64,000 nt of DNA, taken from the NCBI GenBank assembly GCA_026419785.1, contig JAODTK010004999.1, forward strand, positions 806,001 to 870,000. The letters are read 5' to 3'. The notes beneath the pieces were generated by a model, which saw only the letters and a list, made by a program, of their open reading frames with translations, was not told the origin of the DNA and made no database searches. Of the stretch, positions 1-11,540 are shown piece after piece. Each line of letters begins with the position of its first letter. The first letter of the stretch is position 1. A program made the position numbers and the translations under genes. Origin of the DNA: Sclerodactyla briareus. Its lineage: Eukaryota > Echinodermata > Holothuroidea > Dendrochirotida > Sclerodactylidae.

Positions 1-810
1 ACACAATCAGGGCGAGTCATGGTCTAAGGTGGGTATACAATTCTTTACATTGACCACTCCTCGTCCAGGGTCATGATAAGGGAAGGGGGGAGGGGCTATT
101 AGCCCCCTGAAAACAACCCAGGTTCTTGATGTATTGTTAAACAAGTGGGCGATTTGTGGGGGTGGAAATAGCCCCGGGGGACTATTTCATGTTTTGTGGC
201 CCAGACTGACACTGCAGTGTATGTAGTAAGGATGGAGGTAGGTTTATCAGCCTCTGGGGCTGATTTTCTCAATTGAAGCCTGGTCTCCTAGATGCAGGAG
301 CAGAGAAAAGGGATCAGAAGCCCTGGTCCATGCCAGGTTCCACGAAACCAGGGGCTCTGTCTTTTGAAAGAACCCCTTGACTTGATCCCTTATTCGATCC
401 CTGCCCCGGTCACTGCATGAGCTACAGGTATGGACAATTTCAAACAACTGATACATAAGTAGGTCAGCTTTTATCTATTTATCTACATAACAGAGTGAAA
501 TGACACACCATTGAGTCAGCTTTGTCTGACCATTTGCAGAGAGAACACACATGAGATTCGACTCCCTATTTGACAAGGACCCACGTTTGACTCCAAAATG
601 CCCTGGAATGATATTCAGGATGCATCATGCAGGTGAAGCAGCAAGTTTCCAGAGTACAATGGACCCACAAAAAAACTGTGTCATTAAAGCCAGTTCATTA
701 CTGGAAAGACTAGCGCGTCACAAATGGCAGAAGAAAAAAAAATGTTTTGCACTTGGTTTTCTCTTGTTCGCTTAATGCCCACACACAAAAGACACAGCAC
801 ACAACCATAA
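1..810. other. No recognisable gene; GC-rich stem-loop near the start
   Basis: No gene was recognised in this stretch. Positions 92-106 form a short perfect stem-loop (GGGGCT, ATT, AGCCCC). A related AATAGCCCCGG block occurs near 165-180 and resembles the subterminal part of the hAT element ending at 16196, where AAATAGCCCCGG also occurs. This may be a decayed relative of that element, but no matching termini were found here. The open frames on both strands are short and look like nothing familiar. Confidence 0.3.
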
Positions 811-1590
811 GCGAAAGGCTTAGTGATTCCCCCAGGGCCCACACTGGGCCTTGGGTCCCAAATCCCGGGGCAAATTGAAGGTATGGCTATTAGACCATCA
901 TTATGACTGAACATAACAGATGTGCAAAATAATTGTAGGAGACACAAAGATTTTGCCGGTTAATCCACATAATGGGCCATGAGGGCTCAAAATGGGGCCC
1001 TGAGCCCAAAATTCCTGAACAACCCAATGGTCCTCTACCCAAGGACCTTTACATGTAACTTTAAAGAAAATCATTGAAGCTTGTGGAAGGCGATGATTAA
1101 AAGTACCATTGTGTGAAAATCAATAAAATGTGGTGGGCCATCAGGCCCAAGGGGACCCTGGACCAAAAATTACAACCAAAACACCCGAAGCGTACAAGCT
1201 GTTAGACCAGCATGATGAAACGAACATCAGTACTGTGCCCACCAACATTGTGTAGGATAATTTTAAAAATTTACACATGGTGCCTATAATTACCCCTTGA
1301 CATGACCTTGACCTGACCTTCACAAAGTCAAAAGCGCAGGATAAGGATGGGTACTAGGGTGAACTGCTAATTAGAGGAGCTTAAGAAGGGGAGGTGGGAG
1401 CACAGTGAATCTTGACCTTCACAAAGTCAAACATGTCCCATGGATCAATAAACATGTGTGCGGTTGGTCGACATCATCACAGAATGACTGTTTGGGGGCC
1501 CAAAAAAAAATCAATTGTGGACACGCTGGACAGATCGACGGACGATGGGACTATAGCTCAACCAGTGGTTTAGCTGGTTTGAGCTAAAAA
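811..1590 (+). repeat. Dispersed/tandem repeat, family A (TGACCT-containing)
   Basis: Units beginning GGGCC(A/C) followed by G-rich and AAAATT text recur at about 834, 973 and 1135, roughly 140-160 bp apart. The later part (880-1560) has the ordered blocks TTAGACCATCATTATGACTG, GACCTTCACAAAGTCAAACATG, CATGGATC and ACAGAATGACTGTTTGGG. The same ordered blocks occur at 37570-37850, so this is a dispersed family. The left end carries AAAGGCTTAGTGATTCC (814-830), which is also found at the left edge of the repeat block inside the CR1 element at 50149. The function is unknown and it is non-coding. Confidence 0.6.
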
Positions 1591-1612
1591 TTAGGCGGTT
1601 CAAGCCCGCAGG
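1547..1612 (+). repeat. tRNA-like SINE head (possible)
   Basis: TAGCTCAACCAGTGG near 1554 resembles a pol III A box and GGTTCAAGCCC at 1597-1607 is a good B box, at about tRNA spacing. The acceptor stem does not close, so this is not a functional tRNA gene. It is more likely the head of a tRNA-derived SINE or a chance resemblance. No poly(A) or simple-repeat tail was seen downstream. Confidence 0.3.
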
Positions 1613-2984
1613 CAATGCTCAGCCATAACTTTTCTCTTCTGCCTTGACTGTCCGCATGCGAATTTGTTACAGTGCTTTCACACAATGGTATTGCTAATAG
1701 GATGAAGGTATGATATGAGGAGAAGAAATTAGAAAGATCAGTGTGTGCTAAACACACTCAACCCACAACCACATTCCTCTGCCAGGATACCCTCACCCTT
1801 CCCCCTCCCCATTATCCACTTGGAGCTGTAGATATGAATGCTCACTGGGATCTCAGTTGGAAATCAGCTGCTGGCGATCCATACTAAATGCCTCTATACA
1901 GTCTAAAACAATAGGCGCAGGCTGGGGCTCACGACAGCTGGAAAACGTGGCCTAGAATAATAATCCATGTTTGTGGAGAAAAAACAGGAAGCAATTGATC
2001 GAGGGTAACCTTGAAAATCACAAATATTTCCGGCGGCTACAGCTTTATGCTGCCATCACCAAGAATTCATACCAACAGTCCTTCATACCTATCCATTCTT
2101 ATCTTAGCATGGGTATATTAGTGAACTTTCCTTACCAGTGTTGTGCCGATGAACGAGAACAGCATCGCCAGCGGGTGGGTCCAGAAGATTTTCTTTTAAT
2201 AATGTAGTAACTTATTTTGATAGAAGTGATGGTGTAAATGAGTGGCCTAAAGGAGGGAGTGTGTTGGTGTCGGTTTCATTCGGAGGGAAGTAAAATTAAA
2301 GGCCAGCAGGACACAGGACAATATTAGAGGAGGACGGCAACGGCTTGGGAAGAAACGATAACAGTGTAACAACAGCGTGCGCTGCTCACAATACATCTTT
2401 GGGCAAACCAAAATAAAGAATAAGCAGCAATAGTGCTCTCATAAGAGATCCATGCTGAGAAAAAAAAACATATGGAAGCAGCAATAACCTAGGACGAGCC
2501 TGGAAAATGTTTTGACATTGCTATTTACAAATAGAGGATGTGCAATGATGACCTGTGTTTAGAAGAAAGGGAATGATGAGTGACCTATGTTTGGAAGACA
2601 ACACAGCAGGCACTTAGCTACTTACAGGAAAGAAGCAAGTTCCCCACTAGATCTAGTATAGTGAAACAGTGCTCTGGGTGAATGGCATGCTGAGTGTTGT
2701 CACAAAGGCCAACAAAGGGACATACCAACAATCAATATACAGAAATTTATCCTTGAAAATTCATTCGATGAAAAAAAGAACCTGCCAGCAGCAAAAAAGC
2801 CTTATGACACCCCACCCTTCATCCCCACACACACAAATGACTACGACGTTCATGAGGTGCATTGGTGTTTGAACTAGCAATTGTAACTAGAAATGTGCAG
2901 GCAGTGAAGGCAGGTAAACTGCTGACTGGTAAAACCTCGCAGAAGAAACAGCTTTGTGGACCTCGTTAAGAGGAAGCACATTAA
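1613..2984. other. No recognisable feature
   Basis: This is ordinary A+T-leaning sequence with only short open frames on either strand. Nothing resembles a known domain, RNA or transposon end. Confidence 0.3.
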
Positions 2985-3255
2985 ATTAAGACCATTTGAC
3001 CTCCAGTAACTTTGAAATGCCCTACCGTTGGTCAGATCCAATGTGTCCAATTCCTCAAGGTAATAACGACAAAATTGCATGATGCATGCGAATTTGACCT
3101 CCTGTGACCTTGAAATGGCCTTCATGTTGTTTTTAGGACTAAAACAACAGTCCACATACACCTAGGTTTGTTAGATCAACAAAGTTGGAAACAATTGCTC
3201 CAAAAACACAAATTTGACCTCTGGTGACCTTGAGATCACTGTCATGTTTTGGGAC
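2985..3255 (+). repeat. TGACCT minisatellite, family B, about three units
   Basis: The core TTTGACCTCCTGTGACCTTG is repeated in degenerate form at about 2995, 3090 and 3210, each followed by a CATGTT-type block and a run of intervening sequence. Spacing is about 95-120 bp. Related single units occur at 11390 and 16470, and a related tandem lies at 34670-35048. It is non-coding. Confidence 0.55.
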
Positions 3256-4779
3256 TAAGGTATTGCTCCACTATTTTAATAATTGGTTTCGGGGGGCCAT
3301 TTTGCCCCCTCTGTATACGCCTATGCCTAAGTTAACGGAAACTTGCTCCTTGTTGGCAGCACATCATACAGGCCCATGCCAAAAAATGTGGAGGGGTGGG
3401 TTTTTTCAAAAAATTGTGGACCTTTTCCTAATATGGGCCTTCCCTAATTTCCGTGCCCAATTTGGAGCATGATCGTTTGTCCAATATGTAAAACCAGGAA
3501 ATTGCCGTTCCATTGGAAGCAGAGTTAAACATCAGGTAATATAAAGAAGAATGTTGTGCTGAACTTGATCTGAATTTCTGAAATAAGGTTCAGAATTATC
3601 TTTCATAATATCCTGCTTTTTCTGTATAGGAGCTGAAAAACTAGCCTTTTCGCAATTAGGGGTGGGTCATTTGAATGCTCTGCCACCCCCCCCCCCCCCC
3701 CCCCCCCCGCTTCGGGCCTGCCCTATCCCAATCCCTACCCATCCTTACATCTATATTCACTGTTGCCACATTTGACTTCTTTATTTCTCCTTTGTTGGGA
3801 GGATAATAGTATGTACCTTAATTCAGTTGGTGCCAGCTGAACCAGCGCAACTGGAGTAACGGAAAGGGGGAGGTGGTATAGTGGAATTGGTGTGCCTCTT
3901 TCTGTGTTGCGGGAACTTCTCAGTTGGGCTATAACATCTTCAAACTATTTCTGTTTGCTATTTTTCTAATATTTTTCACAAAACATCATGCAATAGGTCT
4001 TCCTTTCATTTGGCGCCTTTAGATCCTATGGAGGGGGGACGGCCTCACTGACCCCCCCCCCCCCCTCCCCTTGTGTGCCTGCCAGTGAGGATGTATTCGT
4101 GACTAGAAGATCCAATAGTTTTTGTAATAATCATAGTGTATCTCCACTGCAGGGATATAATTTTGCCTTTGTAGCCACCCAGTCGGCCAAGATCACTGTC
4201 GCAGTAGTGCAATATCTTTGGCAACAACGTTGTCTCCAATAAGTTGGAACTTTGCACACATGTTCCCCATGGTGAAATCTTGGATGTGTTCAAAAATAGG
4301 CCTGACTGAGTCCTGCTAATTTCACAAATTTCCTTGATTCCTTTAAGTTTATTATGCTTAATAAAACTTTTGTAGATGTATTATCACTTATCTTTATGAG
4401 TCAGATTTGGTTAATGTAGACTGCATTGGTCATGACAAAAATGTAGATAATCTTTAGGTCAATGGACATTACATTTGTATGATTTACGCAATTTTTCTGT
4501 TTTAATGATCCAAGTTTATTTATATTGATTTTCCTCCAAGCTATAGTTGTTCAGTTTCAGTAATGAAATGCACTTAAAAGTTAGGGTAGGTACCTAATCG
4601 GTCTTATAACACAGGCTCTTGTAAATTCAATACACTCCAACATGAAAATCTTTACTGTGAGATCAACTGACTTTAATGTCACATATAGTGTTTCCAGAGG
4701 ACAATTTCCTCCCTCCATCACCATATAGTCAACATACAACCCATCATGATCACGAAGTCAATCATAATCAGGGACGATG
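3256..4779. other. No gene; long poly(C) tract and simple sequence
   Basis: This stretch contains an uninterrupted C run at 3686-3708 (23 bases) and a second near 4053-4067. A GGGGGGCCATTTTGCCCCC hairpin lies near 3292. No coding region was recognised. The small open frames here overlap the homopolymers and are not convincing. Confidence 0.35.
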
Positions 4780-5090
4780 AATAAAAAAGAAAAGGAGAAA
4801 TATGGCCTTTCAAGACATTTTCCAGCTGAGTGCAGGCACAATTTACGAGACGGCGAGCTAACAGCCCGGCTGTCGAAGCCTCAGGTGTCTCTGCGCTTTG
4901 TAATTGCATTAATATGCTGGAGTGATCGATGGCTTTACCGCCATCCGGTAATGAAGTTCCACCCGGCCACAGAATGTGAGCAGAAAGGAGAACATGCCCC
5001 TAATGCTGCTGCTGCTGCTGCTACGAATGTGGCTTTCTCCCCGGCTAATTTGCTAGGCGAATGAGCTGTATCACCGCCATTAATCAAACC
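4780..5090. promoter_or_regulatory. Possible non-coding regulatory block with a GCT repeat
   Basis: This block is more balanced in composition than its surroundings and contains homeodomain-like cores (TAATTGCATTAATATG near 4901, CCATTAATCAAACC near 5078), a GATCGATGG motif and a (GCT)6 tract near 5005. It does not match any repeat elsewhere in the window. A similar patch with AATTTAATTAATAG and ATGAATATGCATAACTTC lies at 5740-5850. The cis-regulatory role is inferred from motif density only. A conserved exon is less likely because the open frames on the two strands compete. Confidence 0.2.
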
Positions 5091-7324
5091 GACCCTTGAC
5101 AGGTGGTCATCAATTTGGGAGCATATCATGTGAAGCTTGTTACCATTTTGTGCAGCCAAGCTTACTGGATAAGTGCAGTAGCAAGCTGCGTCAATAAAGT
5201 AAGTTTCTCTGAAGACTGTTAAACAATTTTCGCAGAGAATATGAAGGACACAGTACAAGCCTAACATAATTTGGGCCATACCATACAATGGTGCTATTTT
5301 TGTTTCCAATATGTAGATAGACCAGTCTTGCCTGGTTTTCTCCAATGTAAACAATGGAATGAATTCAGCAGCCAACACAAATCTAGTGAAGTTTTTTACT
5401 AGATGCCGGCAGATCTGATGTAATAAATAGCCATTAGACAGCAGGCACAAATTATCATGGGGAATGGGAGGAGGTCAGTTTGGTTACTGAGATCTTTAGA
5501 AGGTAGACCACTGCCACAGCCCCCTCTCCCCCTTTCTCCCAGAGGAAATAATTGCAGCAATATTTAAGCTGAAATTTGTGATAAAATGGCTCCAGTACTG
5601 GTGAAAGGTTCCATAACACATACTTTTCTACAAACCTGAGTGATGGAGAAGGGGTTGAACCCCCACAATCCTCCAATCTCTCTTCACCTATATATAGTCT
5701 TCTTCAAGACGCTCTGATTGCATTCCTGTAACAGCTCTTCAATTTAATTAATAGCTCAATGCTTTCTGTCGCCACTCCTGGAGGGGGGGCGAGGTCATGA
5801 ATATGCATAACTTCATTTCAAATGAGAATGAGCGCCAATCGATGTGCTATAGTATGACTATGTTTAGTGCAATGATCTGACAAATTTAGATGATTAACCG
5901 TGTGGACTGCAAGTGCTGGGTGTTTCACAACACAACATGATTGGCTTTCTTCTGGATCATTCAGATTGAGAATAGCTTTCTGAGAACAGTTCTGCTAAAA
6001 TGTTCACTGATAATACTTTACTGGGTATTGTATAGGATAGTTTGCAGAGCTGCGCGAGGACAAACTGTCTTAAATCCAAGACACTTATGCTACCACTCTG
6101 AAACCAAATCAGAGACCATCACAATGGAGAATTACAAGATCTCATGCCTCCAAGCCTCTGGAGGTTAATGCCTCCCAAGTATGTAGGTCTATGCCCACTT
6201 GCCATACTCCTTACTTCCTCACAATTCTATCATCTCCTCTGATTGATAGTTCTTTTCCTTTAACCTATAGCTTTAATTAGCCCTCAACAGTGTATTCCAG
6301 TGTTAATTATTCTCATTCTACCTGTTTCATCCTTTGTCCCTCATTTTCATGTCTGCGCTAGTGATGACTTACCCCCATTTTCACCTGCATGTCTGTTCTA
6401 ATTATACCCCAAAACCCCCCCCCCCCTCCCTCCCATACTCTCCCCTACTAGTATTAGCAGACAACGACCATATTGGCTTACATACTGCTAAGGTCACCTT
6501 TGGTTGTCAATTACATGTTAGAGGGTCCTAAGATCCGAGCTAGGCCTACACCCCCAGTTGGAATATACAGGCCTACTATCCAATTTTTTACTTACTGTTG
6601 CAAACATAAAATCGAAATAGCAAACACATTTTAGTACCAAATACCTTCATTTGGAATGAGGAAACTTTCTCTACCTATCTCTTCCTTTAATGTTCATTGA
6701 TGTATTGGGTCTCCTTTGTCAAGTTGTGTGTCAAAACAAGCCTTGAATTGTTGTACACATTTGTAAAGCGTAAAGCCTAACACAGGTTGTGAAGGAAATT
6801 CAGATTTCATTCATCAGAGCCTTCCATATACCACAAAAATTTGCTGATTTTTCAGTTTACTGCATAACTTTTTTTGGATCATTATAATTTTTAACTGTTC
6901 CCATGACTGATTGGCATTGTAACACACTTAGACAGGGTTAGTGAGCTTTAGGATCCTTTAAAAGTGTATGCAACTATCAGCAAAGCCTTTCAAGTGCTTT
7001 GTTCAACATGCATCACAAATTTTGTGATGCGATACGGTTAATTGGAACGACAGTGCATTGAAACCTGTCTGATTTTATGTATAGTGCATGGTTACAATCA
7101 TCAGACTGGAAACAGCATTGCATGCTCACAAAACACTGACCTATCTATATCAGAGCAATACTTGAATGATAGGATTGCAGCCTGTGATGGACGCAGGTGG
7201 ATACAGTAATGGTCAGTTAGCCCTGTTTGGCCCTGTTCTCTATACCGAATTGGAGAAGAGCAATGTATGGTGTATTCTTTTTTCCATACGAATGATCGCT
7301 CACGCGATCAATTTTTGAGGAGCG
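5091..7324. other. No recognisable gene; pyrimidine-rich stretches
   Basis: The region is mostly A+T-rich and single-copy in appearance. Pyrimidine-rich text runs from about 6180 to 6450 with a C run near 6414-6425. No transposon end, RNA gene or protein domain was identified. The 171-residue minus-strand frame at 4935-5450 has no family resemblance. Confidence 0.3.
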
Positions 7325-7375
7325 CAGGGGCGGCGATTGAATTGGCGTTCCTTATAAATTGGGGTGGGGCCTGCT
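7325..7375 (+). mobile_element. Solo hAT-type terminus (CAGGGGCGGCGATT)
   Basis: CAGGGGCGGCGAT here is identical over 13 bases to the left end of the hAT element at 17259, and a similar AAATTGGGGTGGGG block follows. No matching right end or repeat of the preceding 8 bp (GAGGAGCG) was found downstream. It is therefore probably a truncated member of the same family. Confidence 0.4.
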
Positions 7376-8736
7376 TCACGAGAAAGCTACACAATAATTT
7401 TTCACTCTGATCACTCTGATCTCTTTACTTGATATCTGAAGTATTGTAATAATGATATTTCTGGATGAATGGCATTTATAGGCAACTAGTGGTGCGAAAC
7501 ACAGCACACTACCACACCTCCAGACACACAAAGAAGCTTACTCCATGTTTAGTGTACAGGTAAGTTTTTTAGGAACTTTGAAGACATTGCTATTCGTTAG
7601 CCTCCCTTATATGTATAGGAAACAAGTTCGACTCACATGGAGCCCATACTGACCTTTGATCAAAACGACGCCATAGTTACCCCTAAGACCCCTAGCTGCT
7701 TGTTTACTGTTTAAGATATGAAAGGGTATATAACTTAGAGATATATAATCCTAACATTTGGTTAATTCTTGATATGCGGGTTTCAGATAGGCCTAAGCTA
7801 ACGGCAGATCTACTTTTCTGTTCATAACCATTCTCGACTCTGAATTTTGCTTTCGTCCTTATTTACCTGAATATCTGTCTCGACTGTTTATTCGGCCAAC
7901 AAAAGTCTCCCATTGCAGTTTATTCCTTTGTCAAATAATGGAACCAAAAAATTTACTCAACCACAGTTCCGCAACAACAAACCAATCAACGAACCTATTT
8001 TTTATTAATATTTTGGTTTGTTTTGTTTTGCCCTAGCACTGCATTGACATACAGGACAGATATGCTAGTACCTTGTGTTGAAATGGCACATACTCAAGCT
8101 TGATAACTATGTCCCCCATTAGGGTTGAATGCCAGGAGCCTGCCCAGGAGAGGCTAACTTCTTTTCTACTCAGGCCCCCAGCTGCCGAAAGGTCAGTTCA
8201 CCCCTAAGGGAATTGTGTGTGGGCCTGAATGCATGCACATTATTGAGACTGGCTGGCTGGGGAAACCTTGGCCTATCTGGCCTACATTAACAGATCCATT
8301 GGATGGGAAGCTATCTGGACTTTGGGGAAGGACATCTCTATTCTTCTAGGTAGTGTTCACTTGGTGCGCTGATGACAGCAGATCCTGAGAAGTGGAACAG
8401 GGAACATGGACAGCATCTGTGTGCCCAAGAAACACCCTGGGTTAAGACTGTTCTGCATTCTGTTCAAGTATAATACAATGTAGTATAGGTTGGCCTATGC
8501 CCCCCCAAAACCCCCTCTATCCTGTTACCTCCCCTCCCATCCCACTACATCCCATTCTGAACTCTCCCAACCACCTTCCAGTCCTCTCAGCAACCTCCCA
8601 GCCTCCGCTTTCTTCTGCCTCAGTGTCCTCGGTTGGTTTAGTTAATGGAATAATGATCTGCATAAATGTTGGTTATTAACCCAACTAATTCACCAGTGGT
8701 AAGATGGTTTAATTATGAATTATGATTTGCTATGCT
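7376..8736. other. No recognisable gene
   Basis: Nothing recognisable was found. A C-rich pyrimidine tract covers about 8500-8620 and gives a spurious proline/serine-rich open frame of 60 residues. Confidence 0.3.
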
Positions 8737-9125
8737 TTTCATCCATAGCATAACCACTCGGATCCTGACATACCTTTTCAAGTGCGTGCATGACTGGCTC
8801 CAGGATTTTATTGATATATTGGTCCTCCGCCGTGCACTCGGGCCTTCTTCCTCCAAGTCCATCCTTGTGAATCGACCATCAGAGAAGGTTGGGTGGAGAG
8901 ATAGGGCTTTCAGCTACCTTGCCCCACAGCTCTGGAATGATCTTCCTTTGCAGGTGTGTGATATTCCCTCCATTGATGGATTTTCAAGTCAGCATGAAGA
9001 CCCTCTTCTACAGACACGCCTATTGTGTAATTTATTTTGTGGTTTGTAAAGCAGCATTGAACTTTTGTGGATTCGACGCTATATAATATAATAATAATAA
9101 TAATGATTAATAATAATAATAATAG
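8737..9125 (+). mobile_element. LINE 3' end (CR1/L2-like) with ATA tail
   Basis: The translated sequence holds the typical C-terminal tail of a non-LTR reverse transcriptase ORF. RAFSYLAPQLWNDLP sits at about 8905-8950, followed by a degenerate form of the SxxxFKxxLKTxLF motif (DIPSIDGF). The reading shifts frame around 8980. Downstream are TTGAACTTTTGTGGATTCG and an (ATA)n-rich tract at about 9078-9124, the simple-repeat 3' terminus expected of CR1/L2-type LINEs. The 5' part is missing, as in ordinary 5'-truncated copies. The clade is not certain from so short a piece. Confidence 0.75.
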
Positions 9126-11374
9126 CATTCCTAAACTAAGTATTCTTAGAAAATGTACATCAATTTCGTGGCAGAATATGGATTTGTCTCTACCAGGGCT
9201 AGTCTATCGGTTAAGATGTTAATGCCCCGCCACAGCCACATCCTCATGCACAAAATCTGACAGTGGACCCAGTGGTAATCCCCCTCAGTGGTTTTCATGT
9301 GGTAAATTGCTTAGCAATGTCTTCCATACTGTTTCAACTCACCAGAAATCTTCACATATGACGGTGGTCTTGGCCAACATTGTCATGTTTAGAAGCTTCT
9401 ATGAATATTCACCAATGTAGACTGACAAATATTAGCAAGGGTGTAGTCAAGGCCGAGGCTTCCCATTTCTTGAGTTTGTCCATCGCATTTATGTACGTAT
9501 GGCAGCCTCAAGGCCAAACGAAAACTAGGCCAGAGAAATTTGAGGCCAAGGCCAGAGAAATTTGATGGCTGATGACAGCCTGAATACAAGGACTGTTAGA
9601 AAATCCTAGGATCCAGATTCAACATTGTCCCGTAATCACTGTGTAAGTTGCATGATCGCACTCTCACTGGCGCCAGCATGTAACTGCCACAGCCCAATTC
9701 AACTCACGCATAGGCCTTAGCTTGCCATACGGTCTAGTTTTATTACGCACACTCATTACCTGGCGATCATAGAAGAGTTCAAACAAGACTTCGGAGAGAG
9801 TGACAAGATCAAGGGATGTTTATAACTATAGGTGTAGCCTAGTGGAAAAGTGAGCCATTGGCAAAATTAACAGGCATTGAGAAACCACAATCAAGAATCT
9901 TGGAACAAGGCAACAAGGGCCACCTTTGTACCAGCCTTTTCGTTTCAGACTGCTTGAACCTCACCTCCGTTCCCTCAATTTTATACATCCCTTGCGACTG
10001 CACAATGGTGTTGAAGACCGTACATCTCCGTTTGTTGGCCTATGAGCCTGGTATTACCATGAATAAACTGGCCAAACCCTGCAGATACCTGACCTAGCCA
10101 GCCTTACGACTCGTCAGCAACAACGGAGCAGCTTTTAAGTAAGGTTAACTTGAAGAGGACCGTGAAAGGTCCTCTTTATCAGGGCCAATTTTGTACCAGA
10201 CTTATCCTTGGTGGAACTGGTACAGACAGGAACACCCCCTGGGCAGATGTTACCTTAGCATGGGTCCCATCTAGTTACGTACTTAATAGGCATATTTGGG
10301 CGACTTGATCAAGTACAATGGCATGAATTGAAGATTTGCCATTTATTTTGATGATGCCTTTACTTGGGTAGTCTGATCCTTCACCTCTGGTGCCCAGCGC
10401 AGTTTGTGAGTTGACCTATTGCAAGACTGATATTTTGGGACCTGGGCTCATTTAATGAAAGTTAGGAATTTCTACCTGGCTAACGTAGGAACTCTTTGCT
10501 CGACTAGTCAGAATTGTTCCCAACCTTTAGGAACATTCCTAAGTAATCTGTATGGAATAGGACCCTTTGTTTCTTGAAAACCAGACTTAGTAAGTTTGCA
10601 TTGCCCAGTGGAATTGTCTTTTCTTGGAGCACAGCAGACCCTTAGGCCAACCTAAGAATTTGGGCCAACTTGACTAAGTCCACTCCTGTGCTTATACTGT
10701 CTGCTTCAAGTTTCCCTGCTTGGCTCTGTGTTACTGCAGTTTCACATAGCAAACACGGAGTCATGAATGTACTTACCCAGTCTCCCCCCACCGCAAGTCT
10801 ACCTATCAGCATGCTTCATCTTAATCACTGACTGAGCTTGTACTAACATCATTATTTTTAAATAGCACCCATCAATGCCAGTAATCCCCTCCCCCCCCCA
10901 AAAAAAGATAATAATAAATAAATACATAAAGGTTTTAGCTTTATACTAATGGTGTTACGGTGTCTTCGTTTGTCAACATTTCAACTGAACAATTGGAAAC
11001 CCTTCTTTAACGAAACTGGCTTTGTCATGTCATGAGTGACAAGGAAACATGTAGGAGACACTCATCAGTAGAACTGATGAATGTTGGTCCTAGTGCTCCT
11101 GCTTATTTAGAAGTCTTGGTCCTGGAGTTTTTGAGATAAGGCATGCTCAATCATGTGTGTATATGTATGTGGATCCACAGGTGTCAGGTGACGCTATGCT
11201 CCCAAGATCCTTCCCGTCATAATTACCAATTTGGGTGGTAACTCTCACACTAATCATCCGTTAATCAACCACCATTCATGATTTACCAGTAATTCGGAAC
11301 ACTGCTCCTGCCCTCACAGGGCAATTGCACCCTTTGATCAAAATCTCCCAACGATTAAATATATTAGCAAAACA
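9126..11374. other. No recognisable gene
   Basis: No domain, RNA or transposon end was recognised. A C run with an A-rich flank is near 10890-10907. The open frames are short and unremarkable. Confidence 0.3.
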
Positions 11375-11540
11375 ATATATCTGCAAGCGAGGACCTCTTG
11401 TGACCTTAAAATGCCTCAACTCTTGTCAGGAACAAAATGATATATTCAATATGCAAGTTTTCATGGATCAAACAACTTTGAAAATCACAGATGCCAATTT
11501 GACCCACGATGAATTTCAGAACGCCAGGGCCTCCTCTTTG
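11375..11540 (+). repeat. Single diverged unit of the TGACCT family B
   Basis: GGACCTCTTGTGACCTTAAAATG and, later, TTTGACCCACGATGAATTTC match the order of blocks in the arrays at 2985-3255 and 34670-35048, with intervening CATGGATCAAACAACTTTG-type text. This looks like an old dispersed copy. The 89-residue frame across it is not thought to be coding. Confidence 0.4.

Noticed and set aside
1547-1612. Functional tRNA gene
   Set aside because: Pol III boxes are present, but the acceptor and other stems do not pair.
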